Assembly (NCBI RefSeq): GCF_026151205.1
Contig: NC_087081.1
Span: 11,657,113-11,721,112, forward strand
DNA length: 64,000 nucleotides
Reading direction: 5' to 3'
Origin: Bolinopsis microptera
Taxonomy: Eukaryota; Ctenophora; Tentaculata; Lobata; Bolinopsidae
Position numbers and translations under genes: made by a program. Positions 30,801 through 39,585 of the stretch are shown in pieces; positions within the stretch are counted from its first letter, which is position 1; the number at the start of each line of letters is the position of its first letter. The notes under the pieces are model-generated. The model saw only the letters and a list, made by a program, of their open reading frames with translations. It made no database searches and had not been told where the DNA came from.

Positions 30801-33636
30801 CCGTGGCCGTAACCGAAGCATATGCTAAAACCCTAACGAGAAATTCGACCAACTTCCTTGTATCTTTGTATGATCATGCCACTTGAAATTGGCGATAGCG
30901 TAATTATAGAGGAAATGAATTAAAGGTCATTATTGGTACGCTCAATTTTTATACTTTATTTTCACTAGCAGGAACCCGTATAATCCTAAAATGGTGTCAA
31001 GACTCAAGAGACTAAAATAATTATTACCTATTTAATTCGCGTTTTTGACACCACTTGGGGGTCCAAATTTTGGGCTCTAAAACTCCTATTCCTTGGCCAA
31101 TTTTTTATTTTTTCATGCTGATTTGAAAGCCATTAAAGCATTTGAATCGGTTAAAAAAGTCTCAGTTTTATATCTTGTACGGTTTTTGCGGAAACCCGTG
31201 TTAAAGTTGATGCCGTGGTGTCAGTATAATGGTACAGATAAATATATATATAAATATATATCGTCTCGCTTTATATATAGTAGTAAGATTGTATAAAATT
31301 GTATGAAATTTGATTTTTATTTCGTAAAATATTTAATAAAGTTCAAATGTCGTATATGGACACGTTCATTTGAGTTTGAGGATATTGGTAAATATAAGTG
31401 ACCTATTAAAAGGCACAGTGTAGTTGACTTTGTCACACTATGAAATTACTTAAACCCTTGATGGTTAGGATAATCGTCTCATCCTCTAGGCTAACTTTGT
31501 CACATAACGATATCTTAATCAGGTGATAAGATATCGCTTAAATACGGCCGGCACGGAAATGGTTACATTGTCACACTATAAACATGTGACGGAGTAAATA
31601 TGGACCCCTTGCTGCCGTTTTTGACCAAATTTTTGAGTGTCCAGTTGATTGGATGGGTACATATGACCATTACCTACATATTTGACGACTTTTTTCGTTA
31701 GATGGTGCATTCAGGTTTACTCTGTCACACATTAAAGAAAATATGTGATGAATGTTTAGGGCACCCTGATAAGCAATGCTGAGTAGTGTAAGTTTATTTG
31801 ATGGCCTGGAAGTGCTGGGAATTGTTATTATATCATATAGTCGTAAGGAATTAAAACACAGAAGGCACAACCAAGCTTACTTTGTCACATAATCTTGATA
31901 ATATCTGAACATGTGTGAAATTGAACAAATAATGATATACCAGCTTAAACCCCTTATATTATACGTACTATGGATCAAACAACACTGCTAGTACCATGCA
32001 CCAGTCACATAAATCATTATCAGGAGGTAATATGTTAACAGTGTCACAATTAAACTACCGCTACATGGTCAAAAATAGGGTAATTTCGTCACAACAAATT
32101 ATTAAAACTCTGTTAGCTCCTTGCTGGCAAAATAACTAGTTTATCGAAATTTTTTTGATGATAAAGTTACATAGTATTCTAATAGAGGTATCAGGTATAG
32201 TTCTTCAAAATAGGGGCAAGACATGTTTACTTTGTCACATCAGTTATTATAAGAGTTAGGTAATCGTCATCAGATTAAAAGATATTTTTCGTAGTTTGGA
32301 TCGATTAATACTTTAATATACCTGTAATAAATCCTATGCCAATTTTAACACACTATCTTGATACTGTTGGGGCAGGGAAAGTTAATTTTGTCACATTTTC
32401 AATGTCTTTGACAAATAAATCTAAATTTTAAAAATTGAGTTCTTATGTTCTGGACAATATTCTTCCAATCGTTTCTGAAAGAATGTTGAATTCTAATAGA
32501 GTAATAGATCTTCAAAATAGGGGCAAGACATGTTTACTTTGTCACATCAGTTATTATAAGAGTTAGGTAATCGTCATCACATTAACATATAATTTTTGTA
32601 GTTTGAATTGATTTATATAGGTAATAAAGCAGCCTATGCTAATTTTTACACACTATCTTGAAATTGTTGGGGCATGAAAAGTTAATTTTGTCACATTTTT
32701 AGTGACTTTGACAAATTTAACCTAAAATTGTTAAACTTAAGCTCTGATGTTCTGGACAATATTCTAATAAAGGTATAGAATATAGATCTTCAAAATAGGG
32801 GCAAAACATGTTTACTTTGTCACATCAGTTATTATAAGAGTTATTCATTCTATAATGATTGTTTTTAATCTATTTACGATTTCGTATAATTTTTTGTGAC
32901 AATGTAAACATCAACTGATCTTAACTTGCATCAACTACATTGTCATCATATAAAATTTTCCCCCTTTCAAACCAAAATCAGATATAAATTATTCGCCCAA
33001 AATTTTAAATTTCATATATTGTGACAGAATTAACCTCATTTCCCAATAACCAAGTGCCTGTATTAGCTAACTATTCAAAACAACATATTTTAGGGCTATG
33101 CTTGGTAGAGCAACCATAAAATAATGAGTTGAAAGGGTTTTTAGGACACCTCACAGTAGAATAGAGGTATGGTATCATGAGTGTGACAAAGTTACCCAAA
33201 TATTGCCTTGTAACCGTTCGATCCGTGCCCATTAACCAATGTTGTATCATAATTGTTAGATTGACCTAATTTACTATATTTCAGACCAAGGAATGATAAT
33301 TAGACAACTGCAGTTAACTAAGTCACACAAAATGTGACATTTGAAACATTATAGTGCCTAACAACAATAGATTTTCTTTCTGAGCGGTGCATATGGGAGT
33401 ATGGGTTACGTGGCTAATGTTCAGAACTTCTGAACGTGCTAGGTTAATAGATGTCAAAATTAAGCCACTATCGTCAAAAACGCTATTATTTTTGTTTACC
33501 AATATCCTCAAACTCAAATGAACGTGTCCATATAAATAATATTATAAGTATAACCTGGTTCGACTGTGATGGGATCCGCTGCATCACTGACAACCAGAAG
33601 GAAAGCTGTAAAAAACAAAAACGAGAGGCTCTGCAT
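21586..33636 (-). CDS. Modular secreted/surface protein: signal peptide, two DxW domains, related third domain, sushi, SRCR (3' end not resolved)
   Basis: Minus-strand exons in transcript order: 33636-33555 (signal), 30342-29854, 29743-29282, 26058-25615, 25400-25221 and 21891-21586, with a defective SRCR exon at 23094-22866. Each domain exon is a multiple of three and starts and ends in phase 1 with GT-AG borders, the classic arrangement for exon shuffling, so joining is frame-safe. The first exon encodes a clear signal peptide. Later domains contain sushi and SRCR cysteine patterns, typical of extracellular binding proteins. No membrane anchor or stop was located. The gene probably continues left through 20622 into the unreadable block. 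Ligand and role unknown. The domain mix would suit recognition or adhesion. Confidence 0.75.
21957..22843. repeat. (CCCTCT)n microsatellite, about 890 bp
   Basis: Near-perfect hexanucleotide array, with about nine positions where a unit is shortened to CCTCT. It gives long spurious frames (Pro-Ser, Pro-Leu, Arg-Gly, Glu-Arg). It lies in the short interval between two SRCR exons. Same-strand pyrimidine purity could form triplex or G-rich-strand structure. Confidence 0.97.
22866..23094 (-). pseudogene. Duplicate SRCR exon with internal deletion
   Basis: Phase-1 acceptor and GTGAG donor are intact, and the first two-thirds ([36 protein letters not shown]) parallels the exon at 21586-21891. After KQSNYD about 85 bases are missing, including the DVSC to HDCG section. 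The remaining [12 protein letters not shown] end is in another frame. The exon is 229 nt versus 306, not a multiple of three, so including it would shift the frame. It may be a dead duplicate or an assembly deletion. Confidence 0.8.
23095..23337. other. Intron, nothing beyond a C-run near 23190
   Basis: AT-rich, no exon seen. Some bases near 23110-23150 resemble the intron right of the other SRCR exon, marking the duplication border. Confidence 0.4.
23338..23641 (-). mobile_element. tRNA-derived SINE with (TTG)n tail
   Basis: On the minus strand, starting near 23641: GTGGCTCAGTTGGTTAATCC (A-box-like), then GGTTGCGAGTTCGAATCCC (B box), then a roughly 230-bp body ending in a (TTG) tail at 23338-23355. 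The polymerase III box spacing fits a tRNA-derived head. A short related piece (TTTGATGAGTGATAACTGCCC) occurs near 27822. The element is inside an intron of the SRCR/sushi gene and in the same orientation as it. Confidence 0.8.
23642..24300. other. Intronic stretch, nothing recognised
   Basis: No splice-consistent exon or repeat family identified. Confidence 0.4.
24301..24740 (-). repeat. Dispersed repeat A, copy 2 (inverted relative to 2205-2692)
   Basis: Runs from TTTCGCCGCGGTTAAACCAAG to TTGCCTTCGGCAAGAG. Shares the CATGGCTAGCGTCGCGCGCAG and ACCACTCCCCTATAAT-type blocks with copy 1. Copy 1 has an extra AT-rich insertion of about 40 bp. Lies in an intron of the SRCR/sushi gene. Confidence 0.75.
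24741..25220. other. Intron with a short recurrent motif
   Basis: CCTAAAATGGTGTCAAGA at about 25032 recurs at about 30983, and the related TTGACACCACTTG recurs near 31045 and 61830, pointing to another low-copy dispersed repeat. Otherwise nothing seen. Confidence 0.45.
25221..25400 (-). CDS. Sushi/CCP domain exon
   Basis: A 60-residue phase-1 exon on the minus strand. It starts [13 protein letters not shown] and continues [19 protein letters not shown] and [11 protein letters not shown]. The four cysteines and the L-T-C-G...P-x-C pattern fit a complement control protein (sushi) module, which mediates extracellular protein binding. The donor CCAG/GTGAG is strong. The acceptor after GCTCAG has a weak pyrimidine tract, so the start is the less certain border. 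Confidence 0.85.
25615..26058 (-). CDS. Exon for a ~148-aa domain related to the DxW domain, possibly of farnesoic acid O-methyltransferase (FAMeT) type
   Basis: Phase-1 exon. It begins [20 protein letters not shown], then [40 protein letters not shown], and ends [11 protein letters not shown]. The order of features (L-R-L/I-x-Y-x-N, hydrophobic strand, W/F-x-F/V, L-L-I-x-C-x-N, later Y-K-I) parallels the exons at 29282-30342, so these are probably one domain family at different divergence. The beta-rich layout resembles domains labelled farnesoic acid O-methyltransferase in invertebrate extracellular proteins. I cannot confirm that without a profile search, and a methyltransferase activity should not be assumed. 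Confidence 0.75.
26059..27677. other. Intron, no exon identified; short hairpin near 27053-27115
   Basis: CCCTGTGACCACGGG (about 27053) pairs with CCCGTGGTCACAGGG (27101-27115). The same half motif recurs near 29257. No other structured feature seen. Confidence 0.45.
27678..28807. mobile_element. piggyBac-like non-autonomous transposon with repeated GGGTCG palindromes
   Basis: Terminal inverted repeats CCCATTAGGGACG (after TTAA) and, inverted, CCTATTAGGGACG (before TCAA). TTAA-type target sites and short TIRs fit piggyBac-like elements; the right site has decayed to TCAA. Inside, the palindrome GTGGGTCGTnnnTGACCCA or a close variant recurs at about 27983, 28121, 28269, 28411, 28434 and 28774. 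No transposase ORF. Sits in an intron of the SRCR/sushi gene. A SINE-like fragment lies near 27820. Confidence 0.7.
28808..29281. other. Intron with a diverged R4-like fragment
   Basis: ATTGACGATGTCAACCC followed by ATCGTTGCTCTGCAACC at about 29055-29095 and GCGCGGCGCG at about 29125 recall the R4 family. No target duplication could be assigned. Confidence 0.4.
29282..29743 (-). CDS. DxW domain exon, second copy (154 aa)
   Basis: Phase-1 exon beginning [16 protein letters not shown]. It is nearly identical to the upstream copy over [20 protein letters not shown] to GLKISCN. Differences cluster at DGFRIFKV (one inserted codon) and [16 protein letters not shown] (one codon fewer), both frame-preserving. 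Ends at ATTACAG/GTAAC. A recent tandem exon duplication. The nucleotide match extends through most of the exon. Confidence 0.85.
29854..30342 (-). CDS. DxW domain exon, first copy (163 aa)
   Basis: Phase-1 exon beginning [16 protein letters not shown], then [62 protein letters not shown] and YKISSL, and a short Gly/Asp linker before the donor. It directly follows the signal-peptide exon in matching phase. There are three Cys and no catalytic motif I can name. Predicted beta-rich extracellular module. Not recognised with certainty. Confidence 0.85.
30343..31357. other. First intron (part), with a short telomere-like CCCTAA patch
   Basis: Degenerate CCCTAA/CCCTAAC repeats at about 30745-30833. 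AT-rich remainder without exons. A dispersed motif (CCTAAAATGGTGTCAAGA) near 30983. Confidence 0.55.
31358..33529. mobile_element. DNA transposon (2.17 kb) with long TIRs and TTTGTCACA-type internal repeats
   Basis: The left end GGACACGTTCATTTGAG (continuing TTTGAGGATATTGG) is matched inverted at 33495-33529. ATAT flanks both ends. The interior carries many TTTGTCACA/TGTGACAAAG motifs and a tandem unit of about 300 bp (TTTACTTTGTCACATCAG at about 32226, 32531 and 32812). No transposase frame, so non-autonomous. It lies in the first intron of the SRCR/sushi gene, ending only 24 bases from that gene's first donor site. Confidence 0.8.
33555..33636 (-). CDS. Signal-peptide exon of the SRCR/sushi gene
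   Basis: Minus-strand ATG at 33636-33634. Translation [19 protein letters not shown] then ADPITVEP: a short polar start, a hydrophobic core and an Ala-x-Ala-like cleavage region. It ends in phase 1 at AACCAG/GTTATA, which matches the phase of the next exon at 30342. The flanking transposon ends at 33529. Promoter elements to the right were not identified. Confidence 0.85.
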
Positions 33637-34519
33637 CTTTATGTCGTCATGAGCTTACTGAAAAAGAAAAGGAATAATAAATAATAAATATAAATACGAA
33701 TTCATATTTTAAATTTACCTTTTATATTGGGTCAGACATTAACATTGTAATTTGAATTTTGAATCGTTTAATCCGTTTAGGTTACACACCGTTTATAAAG
33801 TTTGAAAGGACAACAAAGTATATAAAGAAATCTAGCCTAACAGACTCAACTTTCAGAAAATGAAATAAAAAATGTGAGTTTCTTGCAGTCGCTTCAAACA
33901 ACATTTGATGAGATATAGTATTGTGAATATAAGAGGCACGGTCATGCTTGCCAGCATTGTGATAGAACGCCAGTGTTATTTGTTTTGAAACTTGCCGCCA
34001 GCCAGTCTGAGTCTATGCTGATAATACCTTCGCTTCCCTTGCGGGATATATCTGCAAATTATCAGCTCTCAGTGTCCACGACTTTTAGTGGATATAATTC
34101 CCGGAAGGTATTATAACAAATAATATCTTTTTCGGGCCGCAAATTCCCTCCAGCAAGCTGTCGGGAATTATCACGCGTAGCCCGAAAAATCGAAGGTACT
34201 ATTGTATTATATTTTTTCATTTAATTTTTTAAAATCTATATAATATATATAAATTTATTTCCCTTTTTTTTTTCTTTTCCTCTTTTAAACCATTCCAGTA
34301 CATTGTGCAGAAAGTTGGAGATTTACAATTTTGGAAGCATGCAAGGATACCGATCGTAAATAATAAAAATACTCTCGCACAATTGTAACTGCAGTTTTAC
34401 AGAACTCCAAATGCTTAATGAATACACTTGCAGGTACCACCCGTATTCACACTCAAAAATGAGTTCCGTCGGTTTCCGATACGAGATTGGGACGGGTTCT
34501 ATAAACAAACAAACAAACA
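33637..34519. other. Upstream flank of the SRCR/sushi gene
   Basis: Expected promoter and 5' UTR region, but no TATA box, initiator or other site could be assigned with confidence. Contains a short inverted pair around TCCCGGAAGGTATTATA / CCTTCGCTTCCCTTGCGGGA (34024-34110). Confidence 0.35.
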
Positions 34520-35210
34520 AACACGTAATATAGGGTGTTTAAGTTGGTATACTAATATTTGCTCAATTTCACACATGTTGAGATATCATACAAATTTTAT
34601 AAGTGACAAAGTTGACCTATTGTTGCCTTCTGTGATTTTGTTTGCTATTATAACAATTCCCAGCACATTCCACATTCATCCTACAAAATGATGCAAGACG
34701 ATATTCGACATTTCTTGTCAGGATGTCATAAACATCCCTCATAACTAATTTCTTAGATGTGTGACGGAATTTACCTGGTGGTACCATTTAACAAATAAAG
34801 TCGCTAAATATGTAAATAATTATAGTCATATGGAACTAGCCTATGAACTGGACATTCTAAAATTTTGTCAAACACGGGGCCATGTAAACTTTGTCACGTT
34901 TTCGGTTTTTGTAGTGTGACAAAGTTTACAACTCACTGCCGGCCGAATTTAATCGATATATCTGATCATCTGATAAAGATATCGTTATATATGTGACAAA
35001 GTTTACAACTCACTGCCGGCCGAATTCAATCGATATATCTGATCATCTGATAAAGATATCGTTATATAGAGAGGATGAGAAGATTATCCTAACAATTTAG
35101 CCATTGAGGGTTTTTATAGTTTAATATAGTGTGACGAATTTTACCTCATCGTGCAATTTAATAAGGCCACTAATATTTACCAATATCCTCAAACTTCAAT
35201 GAACGTGTCC
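34520..35210. mobile_element. Partial inverted copy of the 31358 transposon, upstream of the same gene
   Basis: Inverted match to 31358 to about 31975: it ends AATGAACGTGTCC at 35210, with the GATATCGTTATA and CTGCCGGCCGAAT blocks in reversed order. A 76-bp segment is tandemly duplicated (about 34915-34988 and 34991-35066). The left end is lost; at about 34260-34510 is unrelated sequence with an (AAAC)n tract. With the copy at 31358 it brackets the first exon of the SRCR/sushi gene. Confidence 0.75.
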
Positions 35211-35960
35211 AAATAGCAAATTCTATTACTTAGCACATTCTAGTTTTGCAGTTTGCACATTAAAATTTGTCGTTAAAATGCTGACACAAAATGGCACAGA
35301 TCCATATATATATATAATAAGATAATAGGCCCACAATGTTATAAAATTAGGATCAATACGTTAATTAACAATTAGTTTACGAAAGATGATTGTCAAGATT
35401 GCCCAACTTCAGAAATATTTTGGCAGAGAAGAAGTAGGTACCAACAATCCTATCATCTTGTAATGTAATGTTTTTGTTAACGCAGCTAGATAACAAATTG
35501 ATTAGGAAAAAAAACTCAAACAGAACTCAAAATAAGATGAAAATGATAATATAAAATTAAATACTCAATAGCTTCCTCGACAATGTTGAATTTCTCCCTG
35601 ATTACATTTGTGTCTCATGTATCACGTGAGCCACCTCAGGGACTCAGAGAGGAGGGGGTTAGAAAAACTTACTATTTGCAGTTCTCCATTCTAGCTGTGT
35701 TTATATCAAGCTTGTATATAAGTAAACATTCACAGAATTACATATCTACAGTATTTCATGAATTCAAAGCTTGTTCGATCGACCATTCAACCGACCGATG
35801 AACAAATATAAGCAAATTTGTTGGGTGCAAGTATAGTATCCATTATCTCCACTAAAAGACTGGCATTTGGTACTAAACAAAACGAATGGACAACAACTGT
35901 GTAACTTGATATCCATGAGTTCCAATGTAAGGGATATACAATTAGTCACTCTCAATAAAT
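35211..35960. other. Intergenic, nothing recognised
   Basis: AT-rich, short ORFs only. Confidence 0.45.
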
Positions 35961-37018
35961 CAAGACTTCAAGAATTTAAGGTATCATGTTAACATCATTA
36001 CATTGTACACTCTAAGTCTAAAAGTTGTGAGTCTAACGGTCTACAATTTGAATGTGCACAGAATGTGTATATTGTACGTGGGAAGTGCTTCATGTGTTCG
36101 ATAGAATAGGGAGGGAGGGAGGGAGGAAAGGAGGGAGGGAGGAAAGGAGGGAGGGAGGGAGGGAGGGAGGGAGGGAGGGAGGAGGAAGGGAAGGAGGGAG
36201 GGAGGGAGGGACGGAGGGACGGAGGGACGGAGGGACGGAGGGACGGAGGGACGGAGGGACGGAGGGACGGAGGGACGGAGGGACGGAGGGACGGAGGGAC
36301 GGAGGGACGGAGGGACGGAGGGACGGAGGGACGGAGGGACGGAGGGACGGAGGGACGGAGGGACGGAGGGACGGAGGGACGGAGGGACGGAGGGACGGAG
36401 GGACGGAGGGACGGAGGGACGGAGGGACGGAGGGACGGAGGGACGGAGGGACGGAGGGACGGAGGGACGGAGGGACGGGGGGACGGGGGGACGGGGGGGA
36501 CGGGGGGACGGAGGGACGGAGGGACGGACGGAGGGACGGAGGGAGGGAGGGAGGGAGGGAGGGAGGGAGGGAGGGAGGGAGGGAGGGAGGGAGGGAGGGA
36601 GGGAGGGAGGGAGGGAGGGAGGGAGGGAGGGAGGGAGGGAGGGAGGGAGGGAGGGAGGGAGGGAGGGAGGGAGGGAGGGAGGGAGGGAGGGAGGGAGGGA
36701 GGGAGGGAGGGAGGGAGGGAGGGAGGGAGGGAGGGAGGGAGGGAGGGAGGGAGGGAGGGAGGGAGGGAGGGAGGGAGGGAGGGAGGGAGGGAGGGAGGGA
36801 GGGAGGGAGGGAGGGAGGGAGGGAGGAGGGAGGGAGGGAGGTAGGGAGGGAGGGAGTGAAGGAGGGTGGTAGGGAGGGAGGGAGGGAGGGAGGGTGGAAG
36901 GGTGGAAGGGAGGGAGGGAGGGAGGGATGGAGGGAGGGAGGGAGGGAGGGAGGGAGGGAGGGAGGGAGGGAGGGAGGGAGGGAGGGAGGGAGGGAGGGAG
37001 GGGAGGGAGGGAGGGGGG
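35961..37018 (+). repeat. Duplicated segment plus compound (GGGA)n/(GGGACGGA)n array
   Basis: 35965-36105 matches 8283-8560 (minus the R1 insert there). The array then runs as GGGA (36107-36205), a highly regular 8-mer GGGACGGA (about 36206-36540), then GGGA again to 37018 with a copy of the GTGAAGGAGGGTGGTAGGGA block at 36857. Long frames over it (Pro/Ser/Arg, Gly/Arg/Glu) are spurious. Confidence 0.95.
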
Positions 37019-37463
37019 AGCAAGTATCTCTTTTGAAAATGAAGTACCAGATAATTTCAAAATAGTCTTTCGAGGATCAAGATCAGTCCGGAAAGCCCTC
37101 TATAAAACCTGTAGAAAGACAAAGTGCTCACAGTCACTGGCCAAGTGGGAATGCCTAAAGAAAAGCTTGGAACAAATCGCTAAGTTTGCAAATCGATGAT
37201 TCATGTCCTCTGTTTGGCTGAATTGTGTCACGTGAAGCTGGAATGCGTCACGTGTGCGATCAGCATGAGCTCGCTGCAATTGCAAAGACACGATCACCTT
37301 TAGTAACACTAACACGCCCAGCCAGTAAGGTTTGCTGGGTGCAGGTTCGGAGCTTGCAGGTCAATAGTTCTCTCTACTCTGGGAGTGATTCGGAATCAGC
37401 GTCCAAAAATGATGGACGACTTAGGCTTTCTGGTTATCGTTTTTTATGAGATCAATACTTTTG
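37019..37463. other. Unassigned stretch right of the array
   Basis: Looks less AT-rich than its surroundings. A frame gives [20 protein letters not shown]..., but no splice context or known domain was recognised. Confidence 0.35.
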
Positions 37464-37557
37464 TTAACGGGTGATACTCGTAAAATATCTGTTCCATGTA
37501 TCATGACCGTCGACGAGTCCAACTCGGCGCGCATCCTGGTAGGTTGTATACATACAA
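37464..37557 (+). mobile_element. R1 miniature element, 94 bp, 8-bp target duplication
   Basis: TTAACGGGTGATACTCG...GTATACATACAA flanked by TACTTTTG (37456-37463 and 37558-37565). Substitutions in the terminal hairpin (GTATACATAC for GTAAACCTAC) break part of the stem. Confidence 0.9.
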
Positions 37558-37655
37558 TACTTTTGCACATATATTATAGTGCACGATTTAAAACTTTAAA
37601 AGTAGCTGAAAGTTGACTAAGCTCATGCAATAAACACCGCAGAGGTTAATACTAA

Positions 37656-37785
37656 TTGTATCACGTTGCGACCCCCACAGTCGTTTCACCACGGTCGTTT
37701 CACACGGTCGTTTCACCTTTATCGTTCTGACGATACAGGGGGAGCCGCGCACTTCGTGCGCGGCGGGTCATACAACGTATGACAA
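37656..37785 (-). mobile_element. R2 hairpin element, about 130 bp
   Basis: Begins TTGTATCACGTTGCGACC and ends ACGTATGACAA. Contains the perfect stem GCCGCGCAC-TTC-GTGCGCGGC and an extra partial CGGTCGTTTCA unit. Flanking 8-mers AATACTAA and AATACTTC match at six positions. The sequence 37786-38568 shows further GC-rich fragments (for example CGCGCCACTGCGGGCGCG at 37810) and a diverged R4 piece at 38455-38520, but no complete element. Confidence 0.8.
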
Positions 37786-38576
37786 AATACTTCACCTAAC
37801 CATGTGCTTTCGCGCCACTGCGGGCGCGCTTGTTTCACAAGTCAAGAAAAGAATCATGGGCATTCGGCAGTATAAGGAAACAATGCAGTACAACTAACTG
37901 AGCTTTCTGAAAATTTGATAATATTAATCTCAAATCTTATCCAACGAGAAATTTGTCGAACACAAATTATTCAAAGCGGCTAACAAATGTGAAATGACTT
38001 AAACGACACGCGCGGCGTCGGATATGAGGACAAAAGCGCGGGTAATTTTGGCACCACTGTACAGTGGTATCGAAATCGTTGGGTGGGTTCATGGCTAGAG
38101 CCCTTTTACCGCCGTGAGGCGGGCGCGCGCTACTGCAAGCGCAAGGGCTCTGGATAGAGCAAACAAAATACTAATAGTTTATAAACTTGGCCCAATTTTA
38201 CTACTTTTAATATGAAATATCCCTTATCATGTGATTTATTGGGCAGGAATATCGAGGAGAACAATTAACTTCCTGTATGTAATTCAGTTGGCTGGCAGTC
38301 TTTAACCAGTCTCCAAAATCTGAATAAACATCATACCATGCACACATGCTCCTCGCATGAGTAACATTATTTATTTGTTATGTTGCAACCCTACCAAGCC
38401 ACATTCACAATTCTTCATCGATTAATTTAAATTATATGGTTTTAAAACCAACTATTGACTCAATAATGCGAGAAGCATAATTGAGTGCGCGGCGCGGCAC
38501 AGTAACGCATCGCACCACAAGAACAAGGCATCTGATCAATCGCATAATAATTCCAATATACCATTCTATAAAGTTG

Positions 38577-38692
38577 TTGTCATACGTTGTATGACCCGCC
38601 GCGCACGAAGTGCGCGGCTCCCCCTGTATCGTCACAACGATAAAGTCAGAACGACATAGTGAAACGACCGTGGGGGTCGCAACGTGATACAA
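38577..38692 (+). mobile_element. R2 hairpin element, 116 bp
   Basis: TTGTCATACGTTGTATGACC ... AACGTGATACAA, with stem GCCGCGCACGAAGTGCGCGGC, flanked by TAAAGTTG and AAAAGTTG (7 of 8). Followed eight bases later by an R3 element. Confidence 0.88.
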
Positions 38693-38708
38693 AAAAGTTG
38701 CTGGAGAG

Positions 38709-38818
38709 TTGACGGATGTTACTCGTCTAAATTTCTTCGAAGTAGCGCGCGCCGCTTTAGCTTCTCGAAATGTTATGGCAAGTGCTACGAATTAGGCCAG
38801 ACCATTAACAATGGTCAA
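38709..38818 (+). mobile_element. R3 miniature element, 110 bp, perfect 8-bp duplication
   Basis: TTGACGGATGTTACTCGTC ... AACAATGGTCAA, flanked by CTGGAGAG (38701-38708 and 38819-38826). Reference full-length copy of the family, with two GCTACGAA/AGTAGCGCGC-type inverted segments inside. Confidence 0.92.
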
Positions 38819-38910
38819 CTGGAGAGCAGTTAATTTCAATAATTAATTAATTATCCTTACTACAATAGCGCAAAACATATATTTTATTAACGGGTGATAC
38901 TCGTAAAATA

Positions 38911-39024
38911 TTTAATTGACGATGTCAATTCATCGCAGCTATGCGAGGCACAGTAGCGCATCTCTGTCGTTGCGAAAAGCGTAATTGAGTGCGTGGCGCG
39001 GCACAGTAACGCATCGCGCTACAA
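38911..39024 (-). mobile_element. R4 miniature element, 114 bp, inserted in an R1 fragment
   Basis: Reads TTTAATTGACGATGTCAATT ... GCATCGCGCTACAA, flanked by GTAAAATA (38903-38910 and 39025-39032). The left flank TTAACGGGTGATACTCGTAAAATA (38887-38910) is the beginning of an R1 element whose remainder is missing. The sequence 39033-39322 is AT-rich and unassigned. Confidence 0.85.
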
Positions 39025-39330
39025 GTAAAATAGTTGTAGACCCACCTTTGCCTCCTGAGTTCTTGGTTGGATAGAAATTTATGCAAACTTTATCGTTTAT
39101 ACTCCCTTTGTTGTTTGTTTAAAAAAGTAATATTAACTATGACTAGAGTTAGCTTCGTTCAATATATAATAAATATCAATATCAACATCAGATAAAACTA
39201 CCGAATAAATTATTATATAAATATTGATTAATTCGTTCCGATAATCAAAATAAATAAATTTAGATATTTAATATCTAAAAACATTACAACAAATGGTTAA
39301 AAGCGCCCAAAATCGATTTGAGAGATTTTC

Positions 39331-39463
39331 TTGTCATACGTTGTATGACCCGCCGCGCACGAAGTCAAGACTATAGTGAAACGATCGTGGGGTCGCAACG
39401 TGATACAAAGATTTTCTTGACATACGTTGCATGCCACTTTTCGCGCGCCGTAACATGTATCAA
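39331..39463 (+). mobile_element. Two R2-type insertions in tandem sharing one target sequence
   Basis: First: 39331-39408 (TTGTCATACGTTG ... GTGATACAA, internally deleted). Second: 39417-39463 (TTGACATACGTTGCATG ... ACATGTATCAA, 47 bp). The 8-mer AGATTTTC occurs before, between and after (39323, 39409 and 39464), so three target copies bracket two elements. Confidence 0.88.
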
Positions 39464-39585
39464 AGATTTTCTGTCTACAGTACAATCATGATAGTAATGA
39501 TAGTAATAATAAGTGTGTGCCGCTGTAATTAGATTTGATTACTGCAATTTAAAATTGCTTGGAGTCCAAGTATCTTTTATGTAAG

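Noticed and set aside
30745-30833. Telomere or interstitial telomeric site
   Set aside because: Only a few degenerate CCCTAA units, too few to mark a chromosome end or fusion.
35998-37065. About 340-aa Pro/Ser and Arg/Gly/Glu frames
   Set aside because: Translation of GGGA and GGGACGGA microsatellites, with no splice or start context.
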